64,000 nt of DNA from DASWZN01 sp036404435 (lineage in GTDB: Bacteria; Acidobacteriota; Terriglobia; Bryobacterales; Bryobacteraceae). Under the pieces are notes generated by a model. The model ran no database searches. It was not told where the DNA came from and was given only the letters and a program-made list of their open reading frames with translations. Position numbers and translations under genes: made by a program. Of the stretch, positions 33,449 through 43,604 are shown one piece after another. Location: NCBI GenBank assembly GCA_036404435.1, contig DASWZN010000025.1, positions 40,484-104,483 of the forward strand. Direction: 5' to 3'. Positions within the stretch are counted from its first letter, which is position 1, and each line of letters starts with the position of its first letter.

Positions 33449-34522
33449 ATGCCATCGTTCGCCATCAGCACGCCGCAGCGGAATTACGAGGCCATTGTCG
33501 AGCGGGGCATTCTCGCGCGGATCGGGGAATTCATCCCGGCCGGCTCGGGCAAGGTCTTCGTCGTCACCACCGAGGATGTCTGGCAGCACCACAGCTACCG
33601 CCTCGCGCGCGGCTTGGCCGAGCGCTCTCACGAGATCGTGTTGTTTCCCGCGGGCGAGGAGCACAAGCGCCTGGCCTCTGTCGAATGGCTGGCGGAGGAG
33701 TTGGTGCGGCGGGGCGGCGACCGCTCGATCCTGGTCATCGCTTTCGGCGGCGGCGTAGTGAACGACGTGGCGGGATTCCTGGCGGCCATCTTCATGCGCG
33801 GCGTGCCGGTGCTCCAGGTCCCCACTACGCTATTGGCGCAGGTGGACGCGGCCATCGGCGGCAAGACGGGTGTCGATCTGGAATGCGGCAAGAATCTGGT
33901 GGGCGCGTTCCACCAGCCCGTGGCAGTGCTGATCGACCCGGAAGTCCTCTCCACGCTTCCCGAGCGCGAGTACCGCAACGGCCTGTTCGAGGTTGTGAAA
34001 TACGGGGTCATCCGCAGCCCAGAGCTGTTCCGGACGTTGGCCGAGCAGAGCGCGGCGGTCCTCAGCCGCGAGCCCTGTCTCGCGGAGCGGATCATCGGCG
34101 AGTGCGTGCGCATCAAGGCCGAGGTGGTCTCCGCCGACGAGCGCGAAAAGAACGTGCGCGTGATCCTCAATTTCGGCCACACCGCCGGGCACGCCCTGGA
34201 GGCCGAGACGGGCTATTGCCGCTTCCGCCACGGCGAGGCGGTCGCGTTCGGCATGCGCGCGGCCATCTACCTCTCCGAGCGGACCGGCCATCTCTCGGCC
34301 GAGGACGCCGTCGAGATTCTGAATACCATCGCGCTCTACGGGCCGATTCCCTCTCTGGACGGCGTCACCGCCGAAGCCATCGCGCGCCGCGCCTTGATGG
34401 ACAAGAAGACTCTGAAGGGCCGCGTGCGCTGGGTCCTGCCGGAGACGATCGGGCAGGTGGCGGTGGTTTCGGACATCGACGAAGCGATCGTGGCCGGGGC
34501 CATCCAGGAAGCGCTCGAATGA
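33449..34522 (+). CDS. aroB: 3-dehydroquinate synthase
   Basis: A 357-residue NAD- and metal-dependent enzyme converting DAHP to 3-dehydroquinate. Visible motifs are the NAD-binding VIAFGGGVVNDVAGFLAAIF near 95-115, QVPTTLLAQVDAAIGGKTGV near 124-143, KNLVGAFHQP, and the zinc-binding NFGHTAGHALE. AAGGG lies before ATG 33449. Overlap of its stop with the ubiE start (ATGA) couples it to quinone methylation. It supplies chorismate for menaquinone and aromatic amino acids. It is cytoplasmic. Confidence 0.96.
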   Translation: MPSFAISTPQRNYEAIVERGILARIGEFIPAGSGKVFVVTTEDVWQHHSYRLARGLAERSHEIVLFPAGEEHKRLASVEWLAEELVRRGGDRSILVIAFGGGVVNDVAGFLAAIFMRGVPVLQVPTTLLAQVDAAIGGKTGVDLECGKNLVGAFHQPVAVLIDPEVLSTLPEREYRNGLFEVVKYGVIRSPELFRTLAEQSAAVLSREPCLAERIIGECVRIKAEVVSADEREKNVRVILNFGHTAGHALEAETGYCRFRHGEAVAFGMRAAIYLSERTGHLSAEDAVEILNTIALYGPIPSLDGVTAEAIARRALMDKKTLKGRVRWVLPETIGQVAVVSDIDEAIVAGAIQEALE

Positions 34523-35250
34523 GCGGCCCGCCGGCCGAGGGGACCGCACCCCCGGGCGCCGCCGGCGAAGAGGAAGCGGCACGCTGGGTGCGTGGGATGT
34601 TCGGCCGGGTCGCGCGCCGCTACGATTTCCTCAATCATCTGCTCTCGTTCAACCTGGACCGCCGCTGGCGCGCGCGCACGGTGCGGGAACTGCGGGCGGC
34701 GCTCGAGCGGCCCGGCGCGCGGGTTCTGGACCTCTGCTGTGGCACCGGCGATTTACTGGTGACGCGGGGCGGGCTGGGGATCGATTTCTGCCATCCGATG
34801 CTGCTGGCCGCGCGCGGCAAACGGCCTGGTGCTGCGCTGGTGGAGGCCGATGCCCTGGCGCTGCCGCTGGCGGACCGGTCGTTCGACGTGGCCGCCACCG
34901 CGTTCGGTTTCCGCAACCTGGCCAATTACGAAAAGGCCCTTCGGGAGATCGAGCGGGTGTTGAAGCCGGGCGGCGTGGCGGCAATCCTGGAGTTCTCGCA
35001 ACCGCCCTCAGCCCTTTTCGCGGCGCTCTACCGTTTCTACTCCCGACGCATTCTTCCGGCCGTCGGCGGCGCGCTCTCGGGGGAACGGGGCGCGTACGAA
35101 TACCTGCCGGAGTCGGTGCGGAAGTTTCCCAGCGCGGACCGGCTCGCGGATATGATGCGCGAGGCCGGCTTCGTCGAGGTGCGCTTTGAGCGCCTGACCG
35201 GCGGCATCGTCGCGCTGCATTTGGGAACTACTGCGTGCGCAGCGAGGTGA
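34519..35250 (+). CDS. ubiE: Demethylmenaquinone methyltransferase (UbiE/MenG)
   Basis: A 243-residue UbiE/MenG family methyltransferase. Family motifs are FGRVARRYDFLNHLLSFNLD near 28-47, VLDLCCGTGDLL near 75, and AFGFRNLANYEKALRE near 130, with KFPSADRLADMM toward the end. It C-methylates demethylmenaquinone (or the ubiquinone precursor). In this context, with aroB and a polyprenyl synthase nearby, menaquinone is likelier. The last few residues (about GTTACAAR) are read from the antisense of a permease relic, so the natural C-terminus may have been altered. It begins in the stop of aroB. Confidence 0.93.
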   Translation: MSGPPAEGTAPPGAAGEEEAARWVRGMFGRVARRYDFLNHLLSFNLDRRWRARTVRELRAALERPGARVLDLCCGTGDLLVTRGGLGIDFCHPMLLAARGKRPGAALVEADALALPLADRSFDVAATAFGFRNLANYEKALREIERVLKPGGVAAILEFSQPPSALFAALYRFYSRRILPAVGGALSGERGAYEYLPESVRKFPSADRLADMMREAGFVEVRFERLTGGIVALHLGTTACAAR

Positions 35251-35290
35251 CGGGATCGACGCGGGTGGCGCGCCAGGCGGGCAGGGATGG
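35228..35290 (-). pseudogene. C-terminal scrap of an ADOP/MacB-type ABC permease
   Basis: The minus strand reads SLPAWRATRVDPVTSLRTQ then stop (TAG at 35228-35230). This is the typical end of FtsX/MacB-like permeases (LPARRAxRVDPMxxLR), especially the ADOP group numerous in Acidobacteria. No other part of the permease is visible; upstream sequence to about 35380 reads as noise. It overlaps the last 23 bases of ubiE in antisense. Confidence 0.65.
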
Positions 35291-35382
35291 TTCGGGTCCC
35301 CGGCGGGAACGAGCCAACAAACGGCGGGATATTCGCACGCAGTGTTTGATCGGCGAACGCGAGGGGTCGAGTCGAAGGAACA

Positions 35383-35412
35383 GCGGGACTGCCCTCCGGA
35401 GGGCAGTCCCGC
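35383..35412 (-). terminator. Terminator hairpin after gap
   Basis: GCGGGACTGCCCTCC (35383-35397) is followed immediately by its exact complement (35398-35412), a 30-bp perfect palindrome six bases past the gap stop codon. On the minus strand it is followed by TGTTCCTT, a weak U-rich tract. The arms also resemble the composite repeat units elsewhere. Confidence 0.6.
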
Positions 35413-35418
35413 AGTATC

Positions 35419-36426
35419 TTACAGGCCCTTGGCGGCCAGGAACTTCACCAGGTCGACTACGCGGCAGGAGTAGCCCCACTCGTTGTCGTACCAGGCAACC
35501 ACCTTGGCCAGGTTGCCGCCCAGCACCTTCGTCAAGAGCGAGTCGACGATCGAGCTGTTCGAGTTCTGCAGCATGTCGGTCGAGACCACGGGGTCTTCCG
35601 TATAGGCCAGGATGCCCTTCAGCGGGCCCTCGGCGGCCGCCTTCAGGGCGGCGTTGATCTCTTCGGCCGTGGCGTCCTTCTCGAGCAGCGCCACCAGGTC
35701 CACCGCGGAAACATTGGGCGTGGGAACGCGCATGGAGTAGCCGTCCAGCTTGCCCTTGAGCGCCGGCATCACCAGGCCGATCGCCTTGGCGGCGCCGGTG
35801 GAGGTGGGAATCATGTTGAGCGCGGCGGCACGGGCGCGGCGCAGGTCCTTGTGCGGAAAGTCCAGAACCGGCTGGTCGTTGGTGTAGCTGTGGATGGTGG
35901 TCATCGAGCCCTTCGCGATTCCGAAGGTCTCGTGCAGCACTTTCGCCACCGGCGCCAGGCAATTGGTGGTGCAGGACGCGTTGGAGATGACGTTGTGCTT
36001 GGCCGGATCGTAGACGCCGTCGTTGACGCCGATGACGACCGTCAGGTCCTCGTTCTTCGCCGGGGCGGAGATGACGACCTTCTTCACGGTCCCGCGCAGG
36101 TGCTTCGAGGCCAGCGTCGCGTCGGTGAACTTGCCGGTGGATTCGATCACGATCTGGGCGCCGAGCGAGGTCCAGTCGAGCTCGGCCGGGTCCTTGATCG
36201 CGAACACTTTCAGCGGCTTGCCGTTGATGAGGATGGAATCTCCCGTAGCCGCCACGTCCGCCTCGAGCCGCCCAAGGACGGAGTCGTACTTCAGCAAGTG
36301 CGCCAGCGTCTTGGTGTCGGTCAGGTCGTTGCAGGCTACGAATTCGATTGCGGGGTCGTGCAATCCGGCCCGGACGACGTTGCGCCCGATGCGGCCGAAA
36401 CCATTGATTGCTACTTTGACTGCCAT
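35419..36426 (-). CDS. gap: Glyceraldehyde-3-phosphate dehydrogenase
   Basis: A 335-residue glycolytic enzyme oxidising glyceraldehyde 3-phosphate with NAD. The Rossmann start is VAINGFGRIGRNVVRA, the active-site cysteine is near residue 152 in NASCTTNCLAPVAK, and the Asp of CNDLTDTKTLAHLL near 34 suggests NAD preference. IPTSTGAAKAIGLV and YDNEWGYSCRVVDL are also present. AGGAGAG is well placed before ATG 36426. It is a single gene with its own promoter and terminator. No pgk is adjacent, unlike many bacteria. Confidence 0.97.
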   Translation of the reverse strand: MAVKVAINGFGRIGRNVVRAGLHDPAIEFVACNDLTDTKTLAHLLKYDSVLGRLEADVAATGDSILINGKPLKVFAIKDPAELDWTSLGAQIVIESTGKFTDATLASKHLRGTVKKVVISAPAKNEDLTVVIGVNDGVYDPAKHNVISNASCTTNCLAPVAKVLHETFGIAKGSMTTIHSYTNDQPVLDFPHKDLRRARAAALNMIPTSTGAAKAIGLVMPALKGKLDGYSMRVPTPNVSAVDLVALLEKDATAEEINAALKAAAEGPLKGILAYTEDPVVSTDMLQNSNSSIVDSLLTKVLGGNLAKVVAWYDNEWGYSCRVVDLVKFLAAKGL

Positions 36427-36505
36427 TAAGAACTCTCCTGTCGGTTAGGCGTTGTGGAATCCACAGAAACGGCTGGGGAACCGTCCTGCAAGGAAATAAC
36501 CTTAG

Positions 36506-36514
36506 ATGATACCA
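36506..36514 (-). promoter_or_regulatory. Extended -10 promoter for gap
   Basis: On the minus strand TGGTATCAT is an extended -10 (TGnTATCAT). Transcription would begin near 36499, leaving a leader of about 73 bases before the gap ATG at 36426. The 258-base space between gap and the hybrid kinase gene shows no other feature. Confidence 0.4.
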
Positions 36515-36684
36515 GACCCGGACAGCCAAAATTGATGGGCGACAGGCGCCGCTGGTAGGACGTCACACAAAACAAGTTCGCCAAGCGCCGCGGAATTCTC
36601 GCCGAAGCCATGCGGACGAAGCCCGGCTGATTCCGGGGCTCATCAACTCAATGGCTGTCAGCTCCGGCGCGAACGCGGACGGGA

Positions 36685-39600
36685 CTATTCGGACTTGGAC
36701 GCCAGCGGGCCCAGGGCTTCGCGCACCTTGGCCGCCAGGGAGCGCGGAGAGAACGGCTTTTGCAGATAGGCCATGTTGCCGGCGAGCTCGCCCTCGCCCG
36801 CGATCAACTTGTCCGCGTAGCCCGACATAAAGAGAACCTTGATTTGCGGCCTCAGCTCTGTCAGCTTCGCGGCCAGTTCCGGACCGGTCATGCCGGGCAT
36901 GACGACATCGGTCACCATCATCTGGATCGGCCCAGTGTAGATTTCGCAGAGCTGAAGAGCGTCCACACCGCTCGCGGCTCCCAGTACTTTGTACCCGTAG
37001 CTCTCGAGAACCTCCATCGCCAGGTGCCGGACTTCGGCCTGATCCTCCACCACCAGCAGCGTCTCATCGCCGCGCAGGTCGGCTGCCGGCGTCTTGGAAA
37101 CCTCCGCCGCGACGACCTCGCCTTCGGCGCGAGGCAGGCAGATGTGGAACGTGGTGCCCGCGCCGGGTTCGCTGCGAACCCAGATGTGCCCGCCGGCCTG
37201 CTTGACGATCCCGTAGACCGTGGACAGCCCCAGACCGGTTCCCTTCGCTTTCTCCTTGGTAGTGAAGAACGGCTCGAACAGGTGGCTGCGGGTGTATTCA
37301 TCCATCCCCGAGCCGGTATCGCCGACGGCCAGTTCTACGTAAGAGCCGCCAGCCAGCTCCGGGCGACTTTCGCCGGCATTGAAGTCGCTTGTCTCGATGA
37401 TCAGCTTGCCTCCGCGCGGCATGGCGTCGCGCGCGTTGACGGCCAGGTTCATCAAGACCTGGTTGATCTGGTTGGGATCGGCAACTACCTTTCCCGCAGC
37501 TTCGAGACGGACCATCAGCTCGATGTCCTCGCCGATGAGGCGGCCGATCATCTTTTCCACGTCCAGGATCACGAGGTTCAGGTCCAGGACCTTGGGCTGG
37601 ACGACCTGCCGCCTGCCGAAGGCCAGCAACTGCTCGGTCAAGGCCGCCGCACGCTGCGCCGCCTTGCGGATCTCGCCCACGGAGGTTGCCAGGAAACCGT
37701 CCGCGGGCAACTCTTCGAGCACCAGTTCGCCGCAGCAGATGATGACGGTCAGCAGGTTGTTGAAGTCGTGGGCCACGCCCCCGGCCAGGCGGCCGATGCT
37801 CTCCAGCCGTTGAGCTTGCAGGAACTGATCCTGCAAGCGCCGGTACTCGGTGACGTCCTGGGCGGTGGCGATCATGCGTTGGTTGCCGGAATCGTCGGTC
37901 TCGAGTTCCCCATGCTGGCGAACCCATCTCTGTGTACCGTCCGGGCGAATAATGCGGTGGTCCACGCGAAATGCTTTGCCGGTCTCGATCGTGGCCCGTA
38001 CGGCGGCCAGGACCGCCTCGCAGTCCTCCGCGGGGATGGTTGCGGCAATGGCCTTCGGAGTCGGTGCGAAGGATTCCTTGGAGACGCCCCAGATGCGGTA
38101 GAGCTCGTTGGACCAGCGACAGGGCTCGGTGGCAGACTCGGTCTCGAGACTCTGCGTGGTCGCCTCCCAGCTACCCAGCTCCGCAATCCGCTGGGCGCGT
38201 TCCAGCCGGGCCTCGCTCTTCCGTAAAGCGTCTTCGGTGTGCTTGCGCTCGGTGACGTCCTGCGCCACCCCCAGGACCTTGCTGGGAATGCCGTCGGTGC
38301 GGGAGAACACCATGTCGCGGCAGTGCACCCAGCACCAATGGCCGTCGGCGTGCCGCATACGATATTCGATCTCGAGGGTCTCGCCGTCCGCGGCGGCGCG
38401 GCAGCGGCGAAGGTGCTGGGCCACCGCGGGCGCATCCTCGGGGTGGAGAATCTGGCCCATCAGGTCGGCGCCCAGCGCCTGCGCGCGCTCGAAGCTGTAT
38501 CCCAGGAACTCGGTCACATGCCGGTTCGCAAAGGTATTCCGGCCTTCTGCGAGGTCGTAGATGTAGAGCAGGTCCGGAGTGGCGTTGAGGATGCGATGAA
38601 CCAGACGCCGGCTGGCGTCGAGTTCCTCTTCCATCTTCTTGCGCTCCGTGAAGTCCATGTGGGAGCCGATCACGCGGCGCGGCTGCCCTTGGGCATCGAA
38701 CAGGAGCGCGCCCCGGGCGAGAATCCAGCGGTAGCTTCCGTCCTTGTGCCGCAACCGGAAATCCGCTTCAAACTCGGGCGAGGCGGCGTCCAGGGACCTG
38801 ATTACGGCCATCGCGCGCTCGCGGTCCTCGGGGTGCAGCCGGTTCTCCCACTCGTCCAGGGTGTTGCCGATCTCGCCGGGCGCATAGCCAAGCTGCGCCT
38901 TCCACTCCGGCGAGTAGTAAACCTCCTTGGACCGAAGATCGTAGTCCCACAGCCCGGTCTTCGAGACCTGGACCGCCAACTGCAAGCGGCGTTCGCTCTC
39001 GCGTAACGCCTCCTCGGCGCGCTTCCGCTCCGTGACCTCGCGGAAAAAGACCAAGGCACCATCCGCGTTAAGGTAGCGGAAGGGTTCCGCGGACACCTCC
39101 ACGTCGATAACGGAGCCGTCCAGCTTGACGTACTTCTCCTGGGCAGCCGGCACGCGCCGCTTCTCTTCCCGGAGTTCGCGTATTCTCTCCCGCACCAGCG
39201 CATGGCAATCCGGATGAATCCGCTCCAGCACGGGCCGGGCCAAGAGCTGGTCCGCGGACTCGGCGCCGAAGGCAGCCACTGCGGCCGGGTTGACGTAGCG
39301 GATACAGCCGCCGGTTTGTATGAAAATCGCCTCGGGCGCGGTTTCCACCGCCAGCCGAAAGCGTTCCTCGCTCTCGATCAGGGATTCTTCCGTCTTCTTG
39401 CGGTCGGTGATGTCGGAGATGACTACCAGGATGCCGACCGCCGATCCGCTGCCGTCGAACAGCGGCGCGGAGCTCACGCTGACCTCAATCGGCGAGCCGT
39501 CCTTCCGCAGGCGCGTCGCTTCGATCGCGCTCAGGGCCTTGCCGGCCAACTGTTGCTTCCAGAGCTGCCGTCCTCCGGCCCGGTCCTCTTCCGAGTACAT

Positions 39601-41202
39601 GGCGTCGGGAACGTGCTGGCCGACAACCTCCTGCGCCGTCCAGCCATAAATACGCTCGGCGGCTTTGTTCCAGAGCTGAATGAGCCCCTTCCGATCCAAT
39701 ACGACAATGCCCGCCGGCGCGGCCTGGATAACCGCCTCCAGTCTCTGCTTGGCCTGCCGCAGCTCTTCTTCCATCGTTTTGCGTTCGGTGATATCGCGAA
39801 CGATGGTCTGCAGAAACTTGACGCCGTCCACGTCGATCGTTCTGGTGCTGGCCTCGACGGGGAAGACCGTCCCGTCCTGGCGGCGGTGCCAGGTCTCAAT
39901 CACTCTCGCGTCCGCTTCGATTTCCGCAGGCGGCTGGCTCTCCGATTCGGCCGTATGGAGCTGCCACAGATCGCCGAGGCGCTTCCGCAACAGATCCTCG
40001 CGGCTGTAGCCGTACGCGGCAGAGGCACGTTGGTTGGCCTCTATGATGCACCCCTCCGTGTTGGCGAGGAGAATGATGTCATTGGCGTAGTGGCTGAGGT
40101 AGTCGAAGTGCCCCACCAGCGCCCGGCGCTCCACTTCGGACTCATAGGCCTGCTTGTAGAACCGCAGCCGCTGGTGGCGCCACAACACACCCAGGCCGAA
40201 ACCGGCGGCCGCGATCAACGCCGCCACCCGGAGTGCGAGGACGGCGGACTGCCCGCGCAGCGGCAGCTCGGCTTCTTCCAGGTCCATCTCGGCCAACACG
40301 GACCAAGTCGTGGCCGGGACCTTGCGCATCGCAGCCAGCACCGGAACCCCCCGGTAGTCCTGTCCCTTCATCGTCGCGCCGCGTTCGAGCGCGGCCTGGG
40401 CGACGGCCGAAAGGGCTATTCCAGCCGGCAGGGGCTCGGCGCCGTCCTTGCGGCGCCGAGAGTCGCTTAGTGGCAGGTCGCTCGCTCCCTCCCGGCGCAG
40501 GAGCAGGATATCGCCGTTCCCGCCCGGAACCGGCCAGGGCTGGATCAGAGGATATAACGACTTGCGAGCGTCGATCCCCAAAACCAGGGTTGCGGTGGGC
40601 GAACTGGCGCCCGCGGCCAACGGAATCACCAGTCCAAGATCGATGCCCTCCTGACGCTGGTCGCTCGGCAAGTCCGCCAGCACGACACCCCCGGCCTGTC
40701 GAGCCTGTTCGGAGAGACGGGCGTAAAGCTCTGGGGAGCCGGCCACGCCAAAGGCGACACGGGTCCGCCCTTGACGGTCGACCAGAACGGCGTTTGCGTA
40801 GACGGCCGCCTTCGAGTGTTGCATCCATTGGCGCACAATGGCGATCGCTGCTGCATCGTCCGTCCCTTCGAGCGAGTGAACAGCGGAGGGCAACGCGGCA
40901 GCGGCCATGATGGCGCGCGCGTCTTTAAAGCGCTCCTCCCGCCACGCCGTAACCTGGCTGACCTTCATGTCGGCAATGGCGGAGAGCTGATTCCCTATTT
41001 CGTGCAGGAATGCATCGCGCTCATGAAGGAAGTACCAGTAGCTCGCTCCCGCCAGACCGGTGGCCAGCACGAGGAAGACCGCGAAGGGAAGGAAGAGGCT
41101 AGGGCCCGAGGGGTCGCCCGGCCGGTGAACAGGGTGGTCCGGCGGGGTCAGGCCTTCGGGCCGGCTGCCCGGATCGACGTGCTTATGGAACAAGGTCTGC
41201 AC
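36685..41202 (-). CDS. Membrane hybrid histidine kinase with six PAS domains
   Basis: A 1505-residue sensor. A transmembrane helix near 37-57 (FLPFAVFLVLATGLAGASYW) and another near 323-345 flank an extracytoplasmic dCache-like sensor (about 60-320). Six PAS domains start near 370, 495, 625, 745, 875 and 1000. The phospho-acceptor His is near 1144 in GGVAHDFNNLLTVI. The HATPase has NLAVNARDAM, GDTGSGM and GTGLGLSTVYGIV (about 1244-1357), and the C-terminal receiver (1380-1500) has MVTDVVMPGM and LQKPFS. DFNN in the H-box marks the HWE-independent, NtrB-like class common in hybrid kinases. No cognate regulator is adjacent. Confidence 0.93.
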   Translation of the reverse strand: MQTLFHKHVDPGSRPEGLTPPDHPVHRPGDPSGPSLFLPFAVFLVLATGLAGASYWYFLHERDAFLHEIGNQLSAIADMKVSQVTAWREERFKDARAIMAAAALPSAVHSLEGTDDAAAIAIVRQWMQHSKAAVYANAVLVDRQGRTRVAFGVAGSPELYARLSEQARQAGGVVLADLPSDQRQEGIDLGLVIPLAAGASSPTATLVLGIDARKSLYPLIQPWPVPGGNGDILLLRREGASDLPLSDSRRRKDGAEPLPAGIALSAVAQAALERGATMKGQDYRGVPVLAAMRKVPATTWSVLAEMDLEEAELPLRGQSAVLALRVAALIAAAGFGLGVLWRHQRLRFYKQAYESEVERRALVGHFDYLSHYANDIILLANTEGCIIEANQRASAAYGYSREDLLRKRLGDLWQLHTAESESQPPAEIEADARVIETWHRRQDGTVFPVEASTRTIDVDGVKFLQTIVRDITERKTMEEELRQAKQRLEAVIQAAPAGIVVLDRKGLIQLWNKAAERIYGWTAQEVVGQHVPDAMYSEEDRAGGRQLWKQQLAGKALSAIEATRLRKDGSPIEVSVSSAPLFDGSGSAVGILVVISDITDRKKTEESLIESEERFRLAVETAPEAIFIQTGGCIRYVNPAAVAAFGAESADQLLARPVLERIHPDCHALVRERIRELREEKRRVPAAQEKYVKLDGSVIDVEVSAEPFRYLNADGALVFFREVTERKRAEEALRESERRLQLAVQVSKTGLWDYDLRSKEVYYSPEWKAQLGYAPGEIGNTLDEWENRLHPEDRERAMAVIRSLDAASPEFEADFRLRHKDGSYRWILARGALLFDAQGQPRRVIGSHMDFTERKKMEEELDASRRLVHRILNATPDLLYIYDLAEGRNTFANRHVTEFLGYSFERAQALGADLMGQILHPEDAPAVAQHLRRCRAAADGETLEIEYRMRHADGHWCWVHCRDMVFSRTDGIPSKVLGVAQDVTERKHTEDALRKSEARLERAQRIAELGSWEATTQSLETESATEPCRWSNELYRIWGVSKESFAPTPKAIAATIPAEDCEAVLAAVRATIETGKAFRVDHRIIRPDGTQRWVRQHGELETDDSGNQRMIATAQDVTEYRRLQDQFLQAQRLESIGRLAGGVAHDFNNLLTVIICCGELVLEELPADGFLATSVGEIRKAAQRAAALTEQLLAFGRRQVVQPKVLDLNLVILDVEKMIGRLIGEDIELMVRLEAAGKVVADPNQINQVLMNLAVNARDAMPRGGKLIIETSDFNAGESRPELAGGSYVELAVGDTGSGMDEYTRSHLFEPFFTTKEKAKGTGLGLSTVYGIVKQAGGHIWVRSEPGAGTTFHICLPRAEGEVVAAEVSKTPAADLRGDETLLVVEDQAEVRHLAMEVLESYGYKVLGAASGVDALQLCEIYTGPIQMMVTDVVMPGMTGPELAAKLTELRPQIKVLFMSGYADKLIAGEGELAGNMAYLQKPFSPRSLAAKVREALGPLASKSE

Positions 41203-41399
41203 AGTCCAACCGCCAGAAATCCACGCAAACAGCGAAGAGCATTATAACCCGGTTTTGTGCGGCAGCTATTCGTTACCGCACTTTTGGGGCGCCGGAGAGC
41301 CGGCGCCAGCCCCCCCGCTCGCCGCGCCGGGTCTCGATCTCCGCCCTCCGCCGATGGCGGAAACACGGTAGAATTCCTTAAGTGCAAGGAGCGCGAAAG

Positions 41400-42433
41400 G
41401 TGAACAGACAGGACTTCGGAAAGACCCCGGACGGCACGCCCGTCGAACTCTACACGCTGGCGAATTCCCGCGGCGTTGAAGCCACAATCATGACCTATGG
41501 CGGGACGGTCGTCTCGCTCCACACGCCGGACAGCAAGGGCCGGTCGGGCGATGTGGTCCTCGGCTTCGACAGCCTCGACAGCTATCTCGCCGGCGATAAT
41601 CCGTTCTTCGGAGCGCTGATCGGCCGTTACGGGAACCGGATCGCCAAGGGCAGGTTCACGCTCAACGGCGTCGAATACAAACTCGCGCAGAACAACGGCG
41701 AGAACAACCTGCATGGCGGACCGCGCGGATTCGACAAGGTTGTGTGGCAGGTCAAAGACGCCGGCCCGCAGTCGCTGGAACTCGGCTATCTGAGCAAAGA
41801 CGGCGATCAAGGGTTTCCCGGCAACCTGGACGTGACGGTGCGGTACACTCTGACCGGCGACAACGAGCTGGGGATCGATTACAGCGCCACGACGGATCGG
41901 GACACGATCGTCAATCTCACCAACCATTCCTACTTCAATCTGGCCTGTGAGGGCGACAACCTGGGTCACCTGCTGACGCTCAACGCGGACCGCTTCACGC
42001 CCGTCGATGCCGGCCTCATTCCGACCGGCGAGCTAGCGAGCGTGGCGGGCACGCCGTTCGATTTCCGCCAACCGGTCGCCATCGGAGCGCGGATCGACCA
42101 GGACGACGTGCAGATCGCCAGAGGCGGCGGATACGACCACAACTTCGTGCTGAACCGCAGCGGCGAGGGACTGTCTCCGGTGGCGAAAGTTGTGGAGCCG
42201 GGAACGGGCCGCGTCCTCGAGGTGTTCACGACCGAGCCGGGCTTTCAGTTCTATTCCGGGAATTTCATCGGCAAGCTGCGGGGCAAAGGCGGCAGGCTCT
42301 ACGGGCCCCGCTCGGGGTTCTGTCTCGAAACCCAGCACTATCCCGACTCGCCCAACCACCCGAGTTTCCCGACTACGGTTCTCAAACCCGGCCAGCGCTA
42401 CCACACCACGACGATCCACAAGTTCTCGGCCGT

Positions 42434-42437
<4 letters not shown>
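41400..42437 (+). CDS. galM: Aldose 1-epimerase (mutarotase)
   Basis: A 345-residue GalM enzyme interconverting alpha and beta hexose anomers. The substrate Arg is in GRYGNRIAKG near 79, the catalytic His in NHSYFNL near 176, and the catalytic Glu in FCLETQHYPDSPN near 309. GTG 41400 is chosen because AGGAG lies eight bases before it; an upstream GTG at 41382 has no such site. No signal peptide is seen from this start. The last four bases overlap the end of mtnA tail to tail. It is isolated from any galactose operon. Confidence 0.93.
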
Positions 42438-43462
<1,025 letters not shown>

Positions 43463-43490
43463 TCTGGCCTCGGCACTATGCCCCCGGCGG

Positions 43491-43588
43491 AGCCGCTTGC
43501 TTACGCGCGCGGTTCGGTGCTGCCGTCGGCGCCCGGTGTTGCCGTCCGCGGCCGGAGCACTGAACCGCGACCGTCTGGGAGCGGACCC
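43491..43588. repeat. Dispersed inverted repeat, family A (complete two-arm copy)
   Basis: The left arm runs from 43491 to 43521 (CGCGCGGTTCGGTGCT at its end) and the right arm from 43557 to 43588 (AGCACTGAACCGCGACCG at its start). The arms are near-complements over about 30 bases with a 35-base loop. It lies between mtnA and the CPBP protease gene, both transcribed leftward. Confidence 0.85.
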
Positions 43589-43604
43589 TTTCTAGCCGAT
43601 CTTC

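Noticed and set aside
35383..35412. Restriction or integration site because of the 30-bp perfect palindrome
   Set aside because: Its place directly after the gap stop codon and a following T-rich stretch make a terminator the simpler reading.
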